64,000 nucleotides of DNA from Bacillota bacterium. Its GTDB lineage: Bacteria > Bacillota > SHA-98 > Ch115. Positions 1-8,845 of the stretch are shown here, one piece after another. Under the pieces are notes generated by a model. The model searched no databases. It was not told where the DNA came from and saw only the letters and a program-made list of their open reading frames with translations. The stretch spans positions 1-64,000 of the forward strand of contig JABLXA010000010.1 of NCBI GenBank assembly GCA_013178415.1, given 5' to 3'. The position numbers were made by a program, and so were the translations under genes. Each line of letters begins with the position of its first letter. Position 1 is the first letter of the stretch.

Positions 1-2
1 GG

Positions 3-872
3 GACTTCGGTCTTGAGTTCAAGGACATATTCACGAGGCACATCTACATCCCAGCACCGGACATGGGTACAGGGCCCCTTGAGATGACCCAGATATATAA
101 CGCAACCATGGATCCTGCATCTGTGACGGGTAAGCCCCAGGGCATCCAGGGATGGCTCCCTGGAAGAAAAGAGAGCACAGGATACGGGGTAATGGCTAGC
201 ACCCTGAAGGCTATAGACATCCTGGGTCTTGACCCAAAGAGCGTCAAGGTTGCGATCCAGGGGTTTGGCAATGTTGGCTCCCATACAGCCATGTTCCTCC
301 ATGAGAAGGGGATAAGGATAGTCGGGATCACGGATGTAAACGGTGGGGTGTATAACAGGGATGGCCTGGATATAGAGGAGCTCTTAAAGTATGCAGAGAA
401 GACGATGACAGTAGCTGGGTTTGATGGAGGGGTGCCGCTGACGAATGAGGAGCTATTCTCCCTTGATGTAGACATCCTGATACCCGCAGCGACGGGCCAT
501 GTGGTAAACAAGGATACGGCACCAACTATAAGGGCAAAGGCAGTAGTAGGGGCAGCCAACATGCCGGTGACCCCGGAAGGTATGGAGGTGCTGGAGAGCG
601 AGGGGATAATGTTCTTTCCGGATATCATAGCAAACGCAGGGGGCGTCATAGCATCGCAGCTGGAGTATTCAGGGTCTTTGAGCGCCCGGCAGAGGACCAA
701 GGAGCGGGTGCTCGAGATAGTGGCAGAGAAGATAGAGGATGCCTTTGAGCGCACGGTTGAGATAGCAAAGCAAGAGAAGGTGAACCTCACAGAGGCGGCG
801 ATCGAGCTTGCGGTGATGAGAGTTCACGATGCCATGGTCCAGAGGGGATGGGTAAGCACGGGTACGGCTTAG
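3..872 (+). CDS. Glu/Leu/Phe/Val dehydrogenase, C-terminal part (gene enters from the left edge)
   Basis: The frame is open from the first bases of the window, so the N-terminus lies outside it. The visible part begins just before the IPAPDMGTG motif, the counterpart of the substrate-domain segment of glutamate dehydrogenases. It continues through TGKPQG and STGYGV into a Rossmann domain with GFGNVG, the NAD(P)-binding glycine motif. The segments PAATGHVVN, GAANMPVTPEG and FPDIIANAGGVIASQLE are typical of the family's C-terminal half. The usual reaction is reversible oxidative deamination of glutamate or a branched or aromatic amino acid. The loop GIQGWLPGRKESTGYG differs from the common GGSxGRxxATG version, so substrate and cofactor cannot be assigned. 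The nearest downstream gene is an amino-acid permease 600 bp away, which would fit amino-acid catabolism, though they need not be co-transcribed. Confidence 0.93.
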   Translation, partial: DFGLEFKDIFTRHIYIPAPDMGTGPLEMTQIYNATMDPASVTGKPQGIQGWLPGRKESTGYGVMASTLKAIDILGLDPKSVKVAIQGFGNVGSHTAMFLHEKGIRIVGITDVNGGVYNRDGLDIEELLKYAEKTMTVAGFDGGVPLTNEELFSLDVDILIPAATGHVVNKDTAPTIRAKAVVGAANMPVTPEGMEVLESEGIMFFPDIIANAGGVIASQLEYSGSLSARQRTKERVLEIVAEKIEDAFERTVEIAKQEKVNLTEAAIELAVMRVHDAMVQRGWVSTGTA

Positions 873-1488
873 TCCGTACCCGTTAAGTAATATACCTCAT
901 CGGTTCATCAACATATTGCAATAAAAAATACATATGTTTAAGAAGGAAAGTGCTACGTATTGCCGAATATATGAGTCATAAACTATATAAATAACCAATA
1001 AATATGGTCAAGCCTTCCGTAAAACCCAAATTAAATTATGTAATGTAAGTTTATAACTATAAGTATAACACATGCCTTACTTTCCGAACCTTCGTTTTAT
1101 CTGGCTTTGGGCGTTTATAATTATTTATTGTATTTCTTAACATGATATATATAACATAGTGGTTGATTATATGGTTATTCTGTGTCCAGAATGTGTCTAG
1201 AATCTAATAGGTATAATGACCTCAGATGTAGTCTCGTTTGATCTTGTGGGGAATTGGACAGTGGATCCCTGGTGGGTGGAATTAATGAATGGAAAGGTCT
1301 ATATTTCTGGAGGTGAGGAAGGGGCATCCAAGTCATAAGCCTAGTAACCATGAGACTTCGGAATTTCGGAGAGTCTACTAAAAATATATCGGGGGGAATT
1401 GGAGCTAATAGGTAATGGCAAATACAAATGTGGTATTGGGTAGACAGTACACAGCTAATAGACTCATAAAGGAGTGTGTAATATCTCA
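873..1488. other. AT-rich intergenic region, no gene recognised
   Basis: About 600 bp, clearly richer in A/T than the flanking genes, especially 890-1180. I looked for a T-box or another amino-acid riboswitch in the part before the permease and did not find the conserved T-box sequence or a convincing aptamer core. A minus-strand frame across 1175-1489 has no recognisable protein features and is probably chance. The region must carry the permease promoter. Confidence 0.5.
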
Positions 1489-3081
1489 ATGCCAGAAGAA
1501 AAGAAGCTATATGCTAGAAAGAGCTCCGGATTAGTTCGCACAATAGGCATTTTCGGTGCTATGGTATTCGGTGTGCATTGTATTAGCCTTTCATCGTCGG
1601 GCTATATACCATTTTCGTGGGTTGCATCTGTGTGGCCCGGCAGCAGCATTATTGGCGTATTAACAGTAGCTATGGTCCTCTGCCTCTTCCACGCTTATAC
1701 CTACGCCTGTATAGGCTCGACCATGCCTCGCGCTGCTGCAGACTACACCCTAGCCAGCCGGGTGTTGAGCCCGCCGCTTGCATTCGGGGCTAGCTGGACT
1801 TTGGTTATATTCTCCGCCGTCGTCGCCGGAGGGCTCATAGCCTGGATCCCATCGGGTGCCCTGCCCACGCTTCTTCAATCTATAGGTATTATCTTCGATA
1901 AGCCTGGGCTAAGGCACTTGGCTGAACTATCCCAGAGTCCAACAGGTATTATCGTTATAGGCACGATCTGCGTTGTGATTACGTATTTAACAATGATTCT
2001 CCCAACTAGAACGATCGTTCGGATCCTCGAGATCGGATTCTTCCTCGGTCTACTTGCATGGGTTATCATTTACATCTCCTTGCTTTCGGCTCCTGGACCT
2101 GAGTTTTTCCAGCAGGCATGGGATAAATTCATGGGGGCAGGGAGTTACGCCAGTCGCATATCCAAAGCCGAAGCGGCAGGCATGAGTTACGGCGCCAACA
2201 TGTGGACCATGACCCTCGCCGGTTTGATCATGGGCTTCTGGATATTCTATGGTTATTATATACCGACATTCTTCGCGGGCGAAGTCAAGCAAGCCTCCAA
2301 GACCCTCATCGCCGGCAGCTGGTCCTCGCTCATAATCACCTGGGCCATATTTGTATTCGGGGCTTTACTGCTCCAGAGGCTTGTTCCGCTCAAGTGGATC
2401 GCGGCTGAAGGCTATTTATTCAATAATACTAAAGAGTTCGCTATGCCGTGGATTACGTTTTATGCTGCGATACTTAAGCCAAATATTATACTCGTAGGGC
2501 TCGTGGCATTGGGCTGGATATATACACTGATAAATCTCGCGCAGACATATTTCTTTTATGCAAGCCGTATTGTATTTGCCTGGGCGTTTGACCGTTTGAT
2601 TCCTGATAGCGTCTGCTACGTCAACCCGAAGCTTCACAGCCCTATTATTGCCGTTACAATTATCGCAGCTATCGCTGAGATTGGTGTGATAGATGCGGCG
2701 CTTGGTGGGGTGTTGGGGACCCAGCTCAATTTCGTATTCTTCGCGGTTTGGACTCAGTTAGTACCAGTATTGGCTATCACCCTGCTTCCATTCCTTAAGC
2801 GAGATATCTATGAGCAGGCCCCGGATATTATGAAGTGGAAGATCGGTAAGATCCCCGGCATTACAGTTATCGGGGTCATTACGCTCGCGTACCTTATATG
2901 GATGATCGTTGCATCCTTCCTGTTCCCCGCAGTTGGCGGAGGCATAGGGCCATCGAGGCTTATTACGTTGGTTAGCTTTTTCGCCAGCGGTATTGCTGTT
3001 TACTACGTCGCCAGGTGGTATAGGCTTAATACAGAGGGGATAGATATCTCATGGACGTTTAAGACCATCCCGCCAGTGTAA
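1489..3081 (+). CDS. APC-superfamily amino-acid/polyamine permease
   Basis: A 530-residue, strongly hydrophobic protein with about twelve predicted membrane segments and the general look of the amino acid-polyamine-organocation superfamily. The N-terminus RTIGIFGAMVFGVH sits at TM1, where APC members have an unwound helix that binds substrate. A long loop follows TM5 near SAPGPEFFQQAWDKF, and HSPIIAVTIIAAIAEIG falls in the late part, as in APC proteins. The frame opens at GTG 1474, but the ribosome site AAAGGAG ends at 1474, so ATG 1489 is the usable start. It probably imports an amino acid or amine by proton or sodium symport. The substrate cannot be read from sequence. The dehydrogenase upstream suggests amino-acid use. 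Confidence 0.85.
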   Translation: MPEEKKLYARKSSGLVRTIGIFGAMVFGVHCISLSSSGYIPFSWVASVWPGSSIIGVLTVAMVLCLFHAYTYACIGSTMPRAAADYTLASRVLSPPLAFGASWTLVIFSAVVAGGLIAWIPSGALPTLLQSIGIIFDKPGLRHLAELSQSPTGIIVIGTICVVITYLTMILPTRTIVRILEIGFFLGLLAWVIIYISLLSAPGPEFFQQAWDKFMGAGSYASRISKAEAAGMSYGANMWTMTLAGLIMGFWIFYGYYIPTFFAGEVKQASKTLIAGSWSSLIITWAIFVFGALLLQRLVPLKWIAAEGYLFNNTKEFAMPWITFYAAILKPNIILVGLVALGWIYTLINLAQTYFFYASRIVFAWAFDRLIPDSVCYVNPKLHSPIIAVTIIAAIAEIGVIDAALGGVLGTQLNFVFFAVWTQLVPVLAITLLPFLKRDIYEQAPDIMKWKIGKIPGITVIGVITLAYLIWMIVASFLFPAVGGGIGPSRLITLVSFFASGIAVYYVARWYRLNTEGIDISWTFKTIPPV

Positions 3082-3219
3082 GGTAATCAAGGTCGTCTCA
3101 TCCAGGCCGTGCCCAGGTTAGATTACCTGCAGAGTGGGTTAGCATTAGGTCGCGGGTCGGATTAGGATCAAGTTAGGTAAGTTTGGAATAAGCTGAGTGT
3201 AGGTCGAAGCTTCTCGTGT

Positions 3220-3255
3220 GGGGAGGCAACCCCGGGTTGCTTCCCCTGAGTTTTT
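3220..3255 (+). terminator. Rho-independent terminator after the permease gene
   Basis: An 11-bp stem, GGGGAGGCAAC paired with GTTGCTTCCCC (one G-T pair), closes a 5-nt loop and is followed by TGAGTTTTT. It lies 139 nt after the permease stop and before the next gene on the same strand, so it separates the two transcription units. Confidence 0.75.
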
Positions 3256-3338
3256 GATAACCGGGCGAGCTTCCAGCTTAAACATCTTAGTTAGATATTG
3301 AAGCTCTCATTGATAAAATTAGGGGTGGTAACGACAGT

Positions 3339-4292
3339 ATGGCATTGACTCGTATATTATTTGCATCAGATTTTCATGGTTCAAACGCTTGCTTCCGTAA
3401 ATTCGTAAGTGCAGGTCTAACCTACCAGGCGAATGTTATGATTGTAGGTGGGGATGTGACGGGTAAAGGAATCATCCCAATAATTCATCATGGTAAGGGA
3501 GTATACGAGGGGTACCTTTTCGGAGCAAAAAATGTGTGTGAGACTGCTGAGGAACTTAACAAGTTCAAAGAACAAATATCGAATGTCGGCTTTTACCCGC
3601 TGGTGCTTGAACCGGATGAGGCTAGGGAGCTCGAGGCTGATCATTCGAAGATGGATGAGGTATTCGGGAAGCTGATGAATGAGAGGGTCATTGAGTGGCT
3701 GGAGCTTGCGGAGAAATATCTTAAACCTAAGGGAATTAAGATGTTTTTTATGCCAGGTAACGACGACTCCTATGTCATCGACGAGGTAATTGGGCAATCG
3801 GAATATGTTATTAATCCGGATGAAAGGATCTGTTGGATCGATGACTATCACGAAGTGGCGGGCCTGGGTTCAAATAATATGACGCCGTGGAAGTGCCCAC
3901 GTGATATGGCGGAAGAGGAGTTGGACACCAGGATTGAGAACCTGGCAGCGAGACTCGAGAAGCCCGAAAACGCTATTTTTGCCTTCCACTGTCCGCCGTA
4001 TGATTCGTTGCTGGATACCGCTCCAGACCTGGATAAAGACCTCAGGATTAAAACCGCCGGTGGGCAGGTTTTGATGAAGCCTGTTGGAAGCACCGCGGTG
4101 CGGAATGCCATCAAGAAATGGCAGCCGCTCTTAAGCTTGCATGGTCATATTCACGAGGCTGCCGGCCATACAAGGATCGGAAAGACGCTCGCGATTAATC
4201 CTGGTAGTGAATACGCCGAGGGTATCATGAAGGCAGCACTGGTGAATCTTGATAGAGATAAAGTGAAGGGGCATATGATTATTTCGGGATAG
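3339..4292 (+). CDS. Calcineurin-like metallophosphoesterase
   Basis: A 317-residue member of the dinuclear metal phosphoesterase superfamily. All diagnostic blocks are present in order: FASDFHG (D-x-H) near the start, GGDVTG (GD), PGNDD (GN[HD]), FHCPPYD and LHGHIHE (GHxH) near residue 270. The insert between the second and third blocks is longer than in small family members, about 100 residues. Such enzymes hydrolyse phosphomonoesters or diesters with Mn2+ or Fe2+. No signal peptide is visible, so it is probably cytoplasmic. It starts a same-strand run with a nucleotidyltransferase-like gene 13 bp downstream and a PHP phosphoesterase after that, which suggests linked work on a nucleotide or sugar phosphate. 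The actual substrate is unknown. Confidence 0.88.
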   Translation: MALTRILFASDFHGSNACFRKFVSAGLTYQANVMIVGGDVTGKGIIPIIHHGKGVYEGYLFGAKNVCETAEELNKFKEQISNVGFYPLVLEPDEARELEADHSKMDEVFGKLMNERVIEWLELAEKYLKPKGIKMFFMPGNDDSYVIDEVIGQSEYVINPDERICWIDDYHEVAGLGSNNMTPWKCPRDMAEEELDTRIENLAARLEKPENAIFAFHCPPYDSLLDTAPDLDKDLRIKTAGGQVLMKPVGSTAVRNAIKKWQPLLSLHGHIHEAAGHTRIGKTLAINPGSEYAEGIMKAALVNLDRDKVKGHMIISG

Positions 4293-4305
4293 GAGGCGAG
4301 GTAGT

Positions 4306-5094
4306 ATGGTGACTGGAGCCTACGGAAAGCCGAAGCCCGACTTTCGTGAGGAACTTGAAAGAATCTTGCATATCCTCGACCAGCCCGAGCATAGCGACAT
4401 CATGATGCGCGTCATAGGAGCCCTGGCTTTCAACCTGCATTGTCCCAGGTTTAATTATATCCAGGGGGCGCTGGGGCGCAAGTTTACGGATATAGACTTT
4501 GTCGCATATTCAACTTACACCAAGAGGATAATCGAACTCCTATCCTCTCTTGGCTATGAAGAGGATGTAGCTGTTACAAGATTCTTTGGTGAGCAGCGGC
4601 TCGTGTTCCATGATCGTGAAAATGACCGTCATATCGACGTGTTTTTCAACGAACTTAAATTCTGTCATCGCATTCCATTCAGGGGGCGCCTTGAAGTTGA
4701 CAAGCCGACGATCCCTCTTGCGGAATTGTTGCTTGAGAAGCTCCAGATAGTCAAAATCAACGAGAAGGATATCATAGACTCTATCATGCTTCTCAGGGAA
4801 CACCCCTTAGGTCGGACCGATGAAGAAACCATTAATGTGAACATAATCGGGGCGTTATGCTCGAGCGATTGGGGATGGTGGCGCACCGTAACGAGAAATA
4901 GCGCAATTATCCGGGAAAATCTTGAAAGCTATTCACAATTGACGGATGAGGACCGCGTGGCGGTTGCCTCTCAGCTCGATGGGCTCATGAAGTATCTGGA
5001 TGAGGAGCCGAAGAGTCTGCGCTGGCGTCTGCGCAGCCTAATCGGTGAACGCGTAAAGTGGTATGAGGAAGTGGAGGAATTGGCTAATAGATGA
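4306..5094 (+). CDS. Nucleotidyltransferase-fold protein (AbiEii-like)
   Basis: 262 residues. The N-terminal half has the pattern of an MNT/AbiEii-type nucleotidyltransferase: a GALGRKFTDIDFVAY segment carrying the D-x-D pair, then NDRHIDVFF supplying a third acidic residue, and PLAELLLEKLQIVKINEKD, which resembles the helix after the catalytic core. The C-terminal half (SSDWGWWRTVTRN onward) is helical and I do not recognise it. The start follows an AGGAGGCGAGG ribosome site 13 bp behind the phosphoesterase. AbiEii-like proteins are often toxins, but no antitoxin partner sits here, and the neighbours are phosphoesterases, so a metabolic or RNA-modifying transferase is equally possible. Confidence 0.65.
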   Translation: MVTGAYGKPKPDFREELERILHILDQPEHSDIMMRVIGALAFNLHCPRFNYIQGALGRKFTDIDFVAYSTYTKRIIELLSSLGYEEDVAVTRFFGEQRLVFHDRENDRHIDVFFNELKFCHRIPFRGRLEVDKPTIPLAELLLEKLQIVKINEKDIIDSIMLLREHPLGRTDEETINVNIIGALCSSDWGWWRTVTRNSAIIRENLESYSQLTDEDRVAVASQLDGLMKYLDEEPKSLRWRLRSLIGERVKWYEEVEELANR

Positions 5095-5197
5095 GCCCGC
5101 CGTTGCCCTCGTGCACTCGTAGGGGGCTAAATGAGTTTTCGAAAATCGCTTGCCAGGATGGTTTCGATATTAGTAGAATTGAAATAGCGGTTTTTAG

Positions 5198-5229
5198 AGA
5201 TTGGTATACCATAATAGGTATACCAATCT
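5198..5229. promoter_or_regulatory. Perfect 13-bp inverted repeat in the leader of the PHP gene
   Basis: AGATTGGTATACC and its exact reverse complement are separated by six bases (ATAATA). It lies in the 215-bp gap between the nucleotidyltransferase-like gene and the PHP gene, about 80 bp before the PHP start. There is no T-run after it, so it is more likely an operator than a terminator. Confidence 0.6.
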
Positions 5230-5309
5230 TTGTCGTGTGCCCGGTATGGGCTCACGAGAGGGAGGCCGGGCCGCGATTTCTAAATGTCAGAGAGGAGTTA
5301 GTGTGCCTA

Positions 5310-6179
5310 ATGGCTTTGGAGGTTAAATCGAACCGGCAAATGAATAAAAGGCAAGAGGGCCGGCTGGGGCCCCTTATCGATTACCATTTACATTCGCATT
5401 TTTCCCCGGATGGCCTGTCCACAATAGACGAACAATGCGAGCGCGCTGCTGCGCTTGGATTCCGCGAGGTATGCTTCGCCGATCATTTCGATTTCGAGCC
5501 CAGGGGCGGCCACTGGTATGGATTCCTTGATTACGAGCGCTATATTGAGGCTATTTCCAGGGCGAAGGCGAAATGGCAGGGTAGATTGATGATAAGGAAA
5601 GGGATCGAGCTGGACTTTCAGTCGCATTACGGGGACCAGGTGAGGGATTTTCTCGCCGGCAAGGAGTTCGATTTTGTGTTAGGGTCTATACATTGGGTGG
5701 ACAGGCTCTCGCTGGTATCGGAGCTTTATGAGGGCCGGAGCATGGAGGAGGCTTATGGGCGCTACTTCGAGGAAGCCCATGGGGCGGCGAAAACCGGGCT
5801 ATATGACGTTATCGCCCACCTGGATTATATAAAGCGGTATGCATTCCAGGTATATGGGAAATTTGACTTCTTCTCCCGGTTTTATGATCAGATCGAGGCG
5901 ATACTCAAGGTGATGGTGGAAAACGGGACGGGTCTCGAGATCAATACCTCAGGCTTGCGGGGGGAGCTTGGCGAGACTTTGCCGGGGCCGGGTATCGTGA
6001 AGCTTTACAGGGAATTGGGCGGAGAGATCGTCACAATCGGGTCCGACGCGCATTGCACTGTCGATCTCGGATCGGGAATAGCCGAGGCTTTAGCCCTTTT
6101 GCAGACTGTGGGCTTCGATTATGTGGCGGTTTTCCATAAAAGGGAGCCAAAGTTCTTGAGGATCGAGACAGTAGCCTAG
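5310..6179 (+). CDS. PHP-domain phosphoesterase, histidinol-phosphatase (HisK/HisJ) type
   Basis: 289 residues. The PHP metal ligands appear in order: DYHLHSHFSPDG (HxH), FADHFDF, KGIELDF, GSIHWVD, IAHLDYIKR and IGSDAHC near the C-terminus. This is the trinuclear metal site of the family that includes monofunctional histidinol-phosphate phosphatases. The frame stays open back to 5091, but that extra leader has no family similarity. AGAGGAG at 5291-5297 supports ATG 5310, although the spacing of 12 nt is slightly long; ATG 5343 is an alternative. No other his genes are in view, and its neighbours are a metallophosphoesterase and a nucleotidyltransferase-like protein, so a different phosphate ester may be the substrate. 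A perfect dyad lies in its leader. Confidence 0.85.
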   Translation: MALEVKSNRQMNKRQEGRLGPLIDYHLHSHFSPDGLSTIDEQCERAAALGFREVCFADHFDFEPRGGHWYGFLDYERYIEAISRAKAKWQGRLMIRKGIELDFQSHYGDQVRDFLAGKEFDFVLGSIHWVDRLSLVSELYEGRSMEEAYGRYFEEAHGAAKTGLYDVIAHLDYIKRYAFQVYGKFDFFSRFYDQIEAILKVMVENGTGLEINTSGLRGELGETLPGPGIVKLYRELGGEIVTIGSDAHCTVDLGSGIAEALALLQTVGFDYVAVFHKREPKFLRIETVA

Positions 6180-6361
6180 CCTCCTCTGGCGTGGCCTCGC
6201 CCCCATGATGTCCCGGGCCTGGGGCCGGATAGCGTCGGATAACGGACCTCGAAGCCCGGGGGACGGCTAATATGTTGGATAATTAGAGGAAGGAATTAAT
6301 GCTCACATGTAGAATGCTGCATATTGAATCTCGCTAGGAAGCTAGAACGGAGGGGTAGGTT

Positions 6362-6733
6362 ATGGCAAGAAGCATAAAGATCACAGCGGGACAGGTGGAG
6401 GTCCAGGCGGTCTTAAACGATTCGAAGACGGCCGATGCTATCCGGGATGCCCTTCCAATTAGTGGAAGGGCTAACAGGTGGGGTGATGAGATCTATTTTT
6501 CAACACCTGTCAAGCTTGCCCCTGATAACGCAAAGGCTGTTGTGGAGAACGGGGACATCGCCTACTGGCCGCCGGGCCACGCGTTTTGCATATTCTTCGG
6601 ACCCACGCCCGCGAGCACGGGAAATGAAATAAGGCCCGCGAGCCCGGTAAACGTGTTCGGAAAGATCACCGGCGATGCCGCAATCCTCAAGAATGTTAAG
6701 GACGGGGAAAAGGTCACTATCAGCGCGTTATAG
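6362..6733 (+). CDS. Cyclophilin-fold protein of the TM1367/DUF3830-like family
   Basis: 123 residues, close to the usual length of this small family. The recognisable segments are ALPISGRANRWGDEIYFSTPV, DIAYWPPGHAFCIFFGPTPAS and the end part SPVNVFGKI. The fold resembles cyclophilin, but the catalytic arginine and the peptide-binding residues of true prolyl isomerases are not evident, so the biochemical role is unknown. The GGAGGGGT ribosome site just before ATG 6362 fixes the start. It is 58 bp upstream of a cysteine-hydrolase gene on the same strand and may be co-transcribed with it. Confidence 0.8.
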   Translation: MARSIKITAGQVEVQAVLNDSKTADAIRDALPISGRANRWGDEIYFSTPVKLAPDNAKAVVENGDIAYWPPGHAFCIFFGPTPASTGNEIRPASPVNVFGKITGDAAILKNVKDGEKVTISAL

Positions 6734-6791
6734 AGCACCAGTTGGCGCGATGAGCTTTTACCAGGCTTTTATCAGGAAGGAGGCGAGGGGC

Positions 6792-7322
6792 ATGTCCAAG
6801 GAAGCCGGGGAGGTCTTGCTTGTCATAGATATGTTGAACGACTTCATAGACCCCCGGGGCGCCCTTTATGTAGGCGATGAGGCCCGGGAGGTAGTCGGGC
6901 CCATAAGAAGGCGGGTAGAGCGGGCGAGACGCGAGGGCATCCCGGTCATCTACGTGTGCGACCGCCACCTCGAGTCCGACCCGGAGTTTCGGATGTTTCC
7001 GAAACATTGCGTGACAGGGACATGGGGAGCCGAGGTCGTGGCGGAGCTTGCGCCCGGGCCGGAAGACCGCGTGATCCCGAAGCGCCGCTACAGCGCATTC
7101 TTCCAAACGGATCTCGACCTCACGCTCCGGGAGCTCGGTGTGGGCCGCCTCGTAATCGCGGGGGTCTGCACAAACATATGCGACCTCTACACGGCCGCGG
7201 ACGCCAGGATGCTGAATTACGAGGTGGTCGTGCCGCGGGACTGCGTCGCGTCCTTTGACCGCGCGGCGCACGATTTCGCCCTCTCCGAGATGGAGAGGAC
7301 GCTGGGGGCCAAGATAGAGTAG
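6792..7322 (+). CDS. Isochorismatase/nicotinamidase-family cysteine hydrolase
   Basis: 176 residues. The catalytic triad of the family is visible: D13 in VIDMLNDF, K97 in VIPKRRYSAF, and the nucleophile C126 in GVCTNICD. VTGTWGAEV is the usual loop before the lysine, and the cis-peptide region precedes the cysteine. Family members cleave amide or vinyl-ether bonds, for example nicotinamide, carbamoyl groups or isochorismate. The specificity here is open, with nicotinamidase-like being a reasonable guess. The frame is open from 6675, overlapping the previous gene, but AAGGAGG ten bases before ATG 6792 identifies the real start. It converges on the rRNA methyltransferase gene with only 11 bp between the two stops. 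Confidence 0.88.
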   Translation: MSKEAGEVLLVIDMLNDFIDPRGALYVGDEAREVVGPIRRRVERARREGIPVIYVCDRHLESDPEFRMFPKHCVTGTWGAEVVAELAPGPEDRVIPKRRYSAFFQTDLDLTLRELGVGRLVIAGVCTNICDLYTAADARMLNYEVVVPRDCVASFDRAAHDFALSEMERTLGAKIE

Positions 7323-7333
7323 AGGGTGGGGGC

Positions 7334-8845
7334 TCACTGGTTTTGGAGGAGCGCGCAGCACTCCACGTGCGCGGTCTGCGGGAACATGTCCACCGGCTGC
7401 ACCTCGACCGCCTGGTAGCCGGCCTTCGCGAGGCGGGAAAGGTCGCGGGCGAGGGTCTCGGGATTACATGATACATAGATGATGCGCCGGGGGGCGAGGG
7501 CAACTATCCCTGAAATGGCGTCTTTCTCGCAGCCGGGCCTTGGGGGGTCGACAACCACTATGTCCACATTCCCCTCCCGCTGGCCGGGCTCTTCACGCGC
7601 TTCCCCTCCCGCATGACCCTCGAGCGCATTCTTCTTGAGGGCATTTTTCCCATTTTTTTCGAGAATACCTTTAATGCTCTTGCCCTTGAGCACGCCCTCA
7701 ACTCTGCCCGTAATGAAGGTGCAATTGTGGAGCCCGTTGAGGGTCGCGTTTTCTATCGCGTTCCTCGTGGCGGTTTCAACTACCTCGATGCCGTATACAT
7801 GACGAGCCCGCTGCGCCAGTAGGAGAGAGATGGTGCCGATTCCCGAATAGGCATCAAGCACCGTTTCTTCGCCTGTGAGGTTTGCATAGCCTAGTATTAC
7901 GCCATACAAAAGCTCCGTTGCCGCGGGGTTCACCTGGAGAAATGATTCGGCTGAGACGCGGAACTCCAGCCCATGTATGTGTTCCGTGAGCCAGTCCCGC
8001 CCGAGGAGGAGGCGCGGCCCGGGGGCGCCCGGGTTGATGCTCGTGGCGAAGACCTTCCCGCCTACGTCTTCGATCACGCCCACGAGCCCAGGCACGAGCT
8101 CCACCAGTCTATGGGCTAGGTCGCCTATACTGGGAAGAGACTGCTCATGAAGAGGCCCCCCGTGGGTCACGAGCACCGCCAGGGCCTCCCGGCCGTCGCC
8201 CGAGGTGCGCGCAACGAGGTGGCGGAGAGCTCCACCGGAACCGGGGTTATATACTGGAACGCCCAGCCTCCGGACGAGATTGTTCAGCGCCTGGAATATC
8301 CTATTGTTTGTATGGCTCTGGATGATGCACTCGTCAAAATCGACGACTTCCCGCGTGCGGCGAGCATAGAATCCCGATAGGAAATCCGCGGGAGACCGGG
8401 GCCCGGACTGGTGGGGCCCGGACCCGGGGGATTCGTATGAGTATCTGGCCTTGTTCCGGTAGTGAAAGCGTTGCGGCGCGGGGAGGCAATCCTTGACGCT
8501 GGCATCTTTGATCTTCCCGATTCGCTCCAGGGCCTGTCTCACCCTGCGCGTCTTGTATTCCAGCTGGGCTTCATAGGATACATGCTGGAGCTGGCAACCC
8601 CCGCATTGGAAATAGACAGGGCACGGGGGCGGTACGCGGTCGCCCGATTCTTCAATGACCGAGAGGAGCTCGGCCTCGACGTATTTCCCCTTGTCCGCGA
8701 TGACCCTCGCACGGACCACATCGCCCGGGGCGGCGTATGGGACGAATACTACACGGCCGTCCCTGCCCTGCCGGCCCACACCCTCGCCGGCGTGGTTCAG
8801 GTCATGGATTTCAAGCTCCAAAACGTCTCCCAGTCCCATTTCCAT
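7334..8845 (-). CDS. rlmD: 23S rRNA (uracil-C5)-methyltransferase, RlmD/RumA type
   Basis: About 503 residues from ATG 8845. An N-terminal TRAM domain (LGDVLELEIHDLNHAGEG) is followed by the cysteine cluster CPVYFQCGGC that holds a 4Fe-4S centre in RumA-like enzymes. The SAM-binding motif is DAYSGIGTISLLLA, the DPPRPG loop follows, and VSCNPETLARD contains the catalytic cysteine. PVDMFPQTAHVE with the proton-abstracting glutamate ends the protein. It methylates C5 of a uridine in 23S rRNA using SAM; the exact position (U747, U1939 or both) cannot be told. An unusual insert of about 30 Lys/Gly/Glu-rich residues lies just before DPPRPG. The start is uncertain: ATG 8839 is possible, and the frame is open to 8974. 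The first 35 bp overlap the thioesterase gene upstream, implying a shared transcript. Confidence 0.9.
   Translation of the reverse strand: MEMGLGDVLELEIHDLNHAGEGVGRQGRDGRVVFVPYAAPGDVVRARVIADKGKYVEAELLSVIEESGDRVPPPCPVYFQCGGCQLQHVSYEAQLEYKTRRVRQALERIGKIKDASVKDCLPAPQRFHYRNKARYSYESPGSGPHQSGPRSPADFLSGFYARRTREVVDFDECIIQSHTNNRIFQALNNLVRRLGVPVYNPGSGGALRHLVARTSGDGREALAVLVTHGGPLHEQSLPSIGDLAHRLVELVPGLVGVIEDVGGKVFATSINPGAPGPRLLLGRDWLTEHIHGLEFRVSAESFLQVNPAATELLYGVILGYANLTGEETVLDAYSGIGTISLLLAQRARHVYGIEVVETATRNAIENATLNGLHNCTFITGRVEGVLKGKSIKGILEKNGKNALKKNALEGHAGGEAREEPGQREGNVDIVVVDPPRPGCEKDAISGIVALAPRRIIYVSCNPETLARDLSRLAKAGYQAVEVQPVDMFPQTAHVECCALLQNQ

Noticed and set aside
1175-1488. T-box or amino-acid riboswitch before the permease
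   Set aside because: Neither the conserved T-box core nor an antiterminator/terminator pair could be found.
6675-6791. Longer N-terminus of the isochorismatase-family gene
   Set aside because: It overlaps the previous gene, has no similarity, and a strong ribosome site sits right before ATG 6792.
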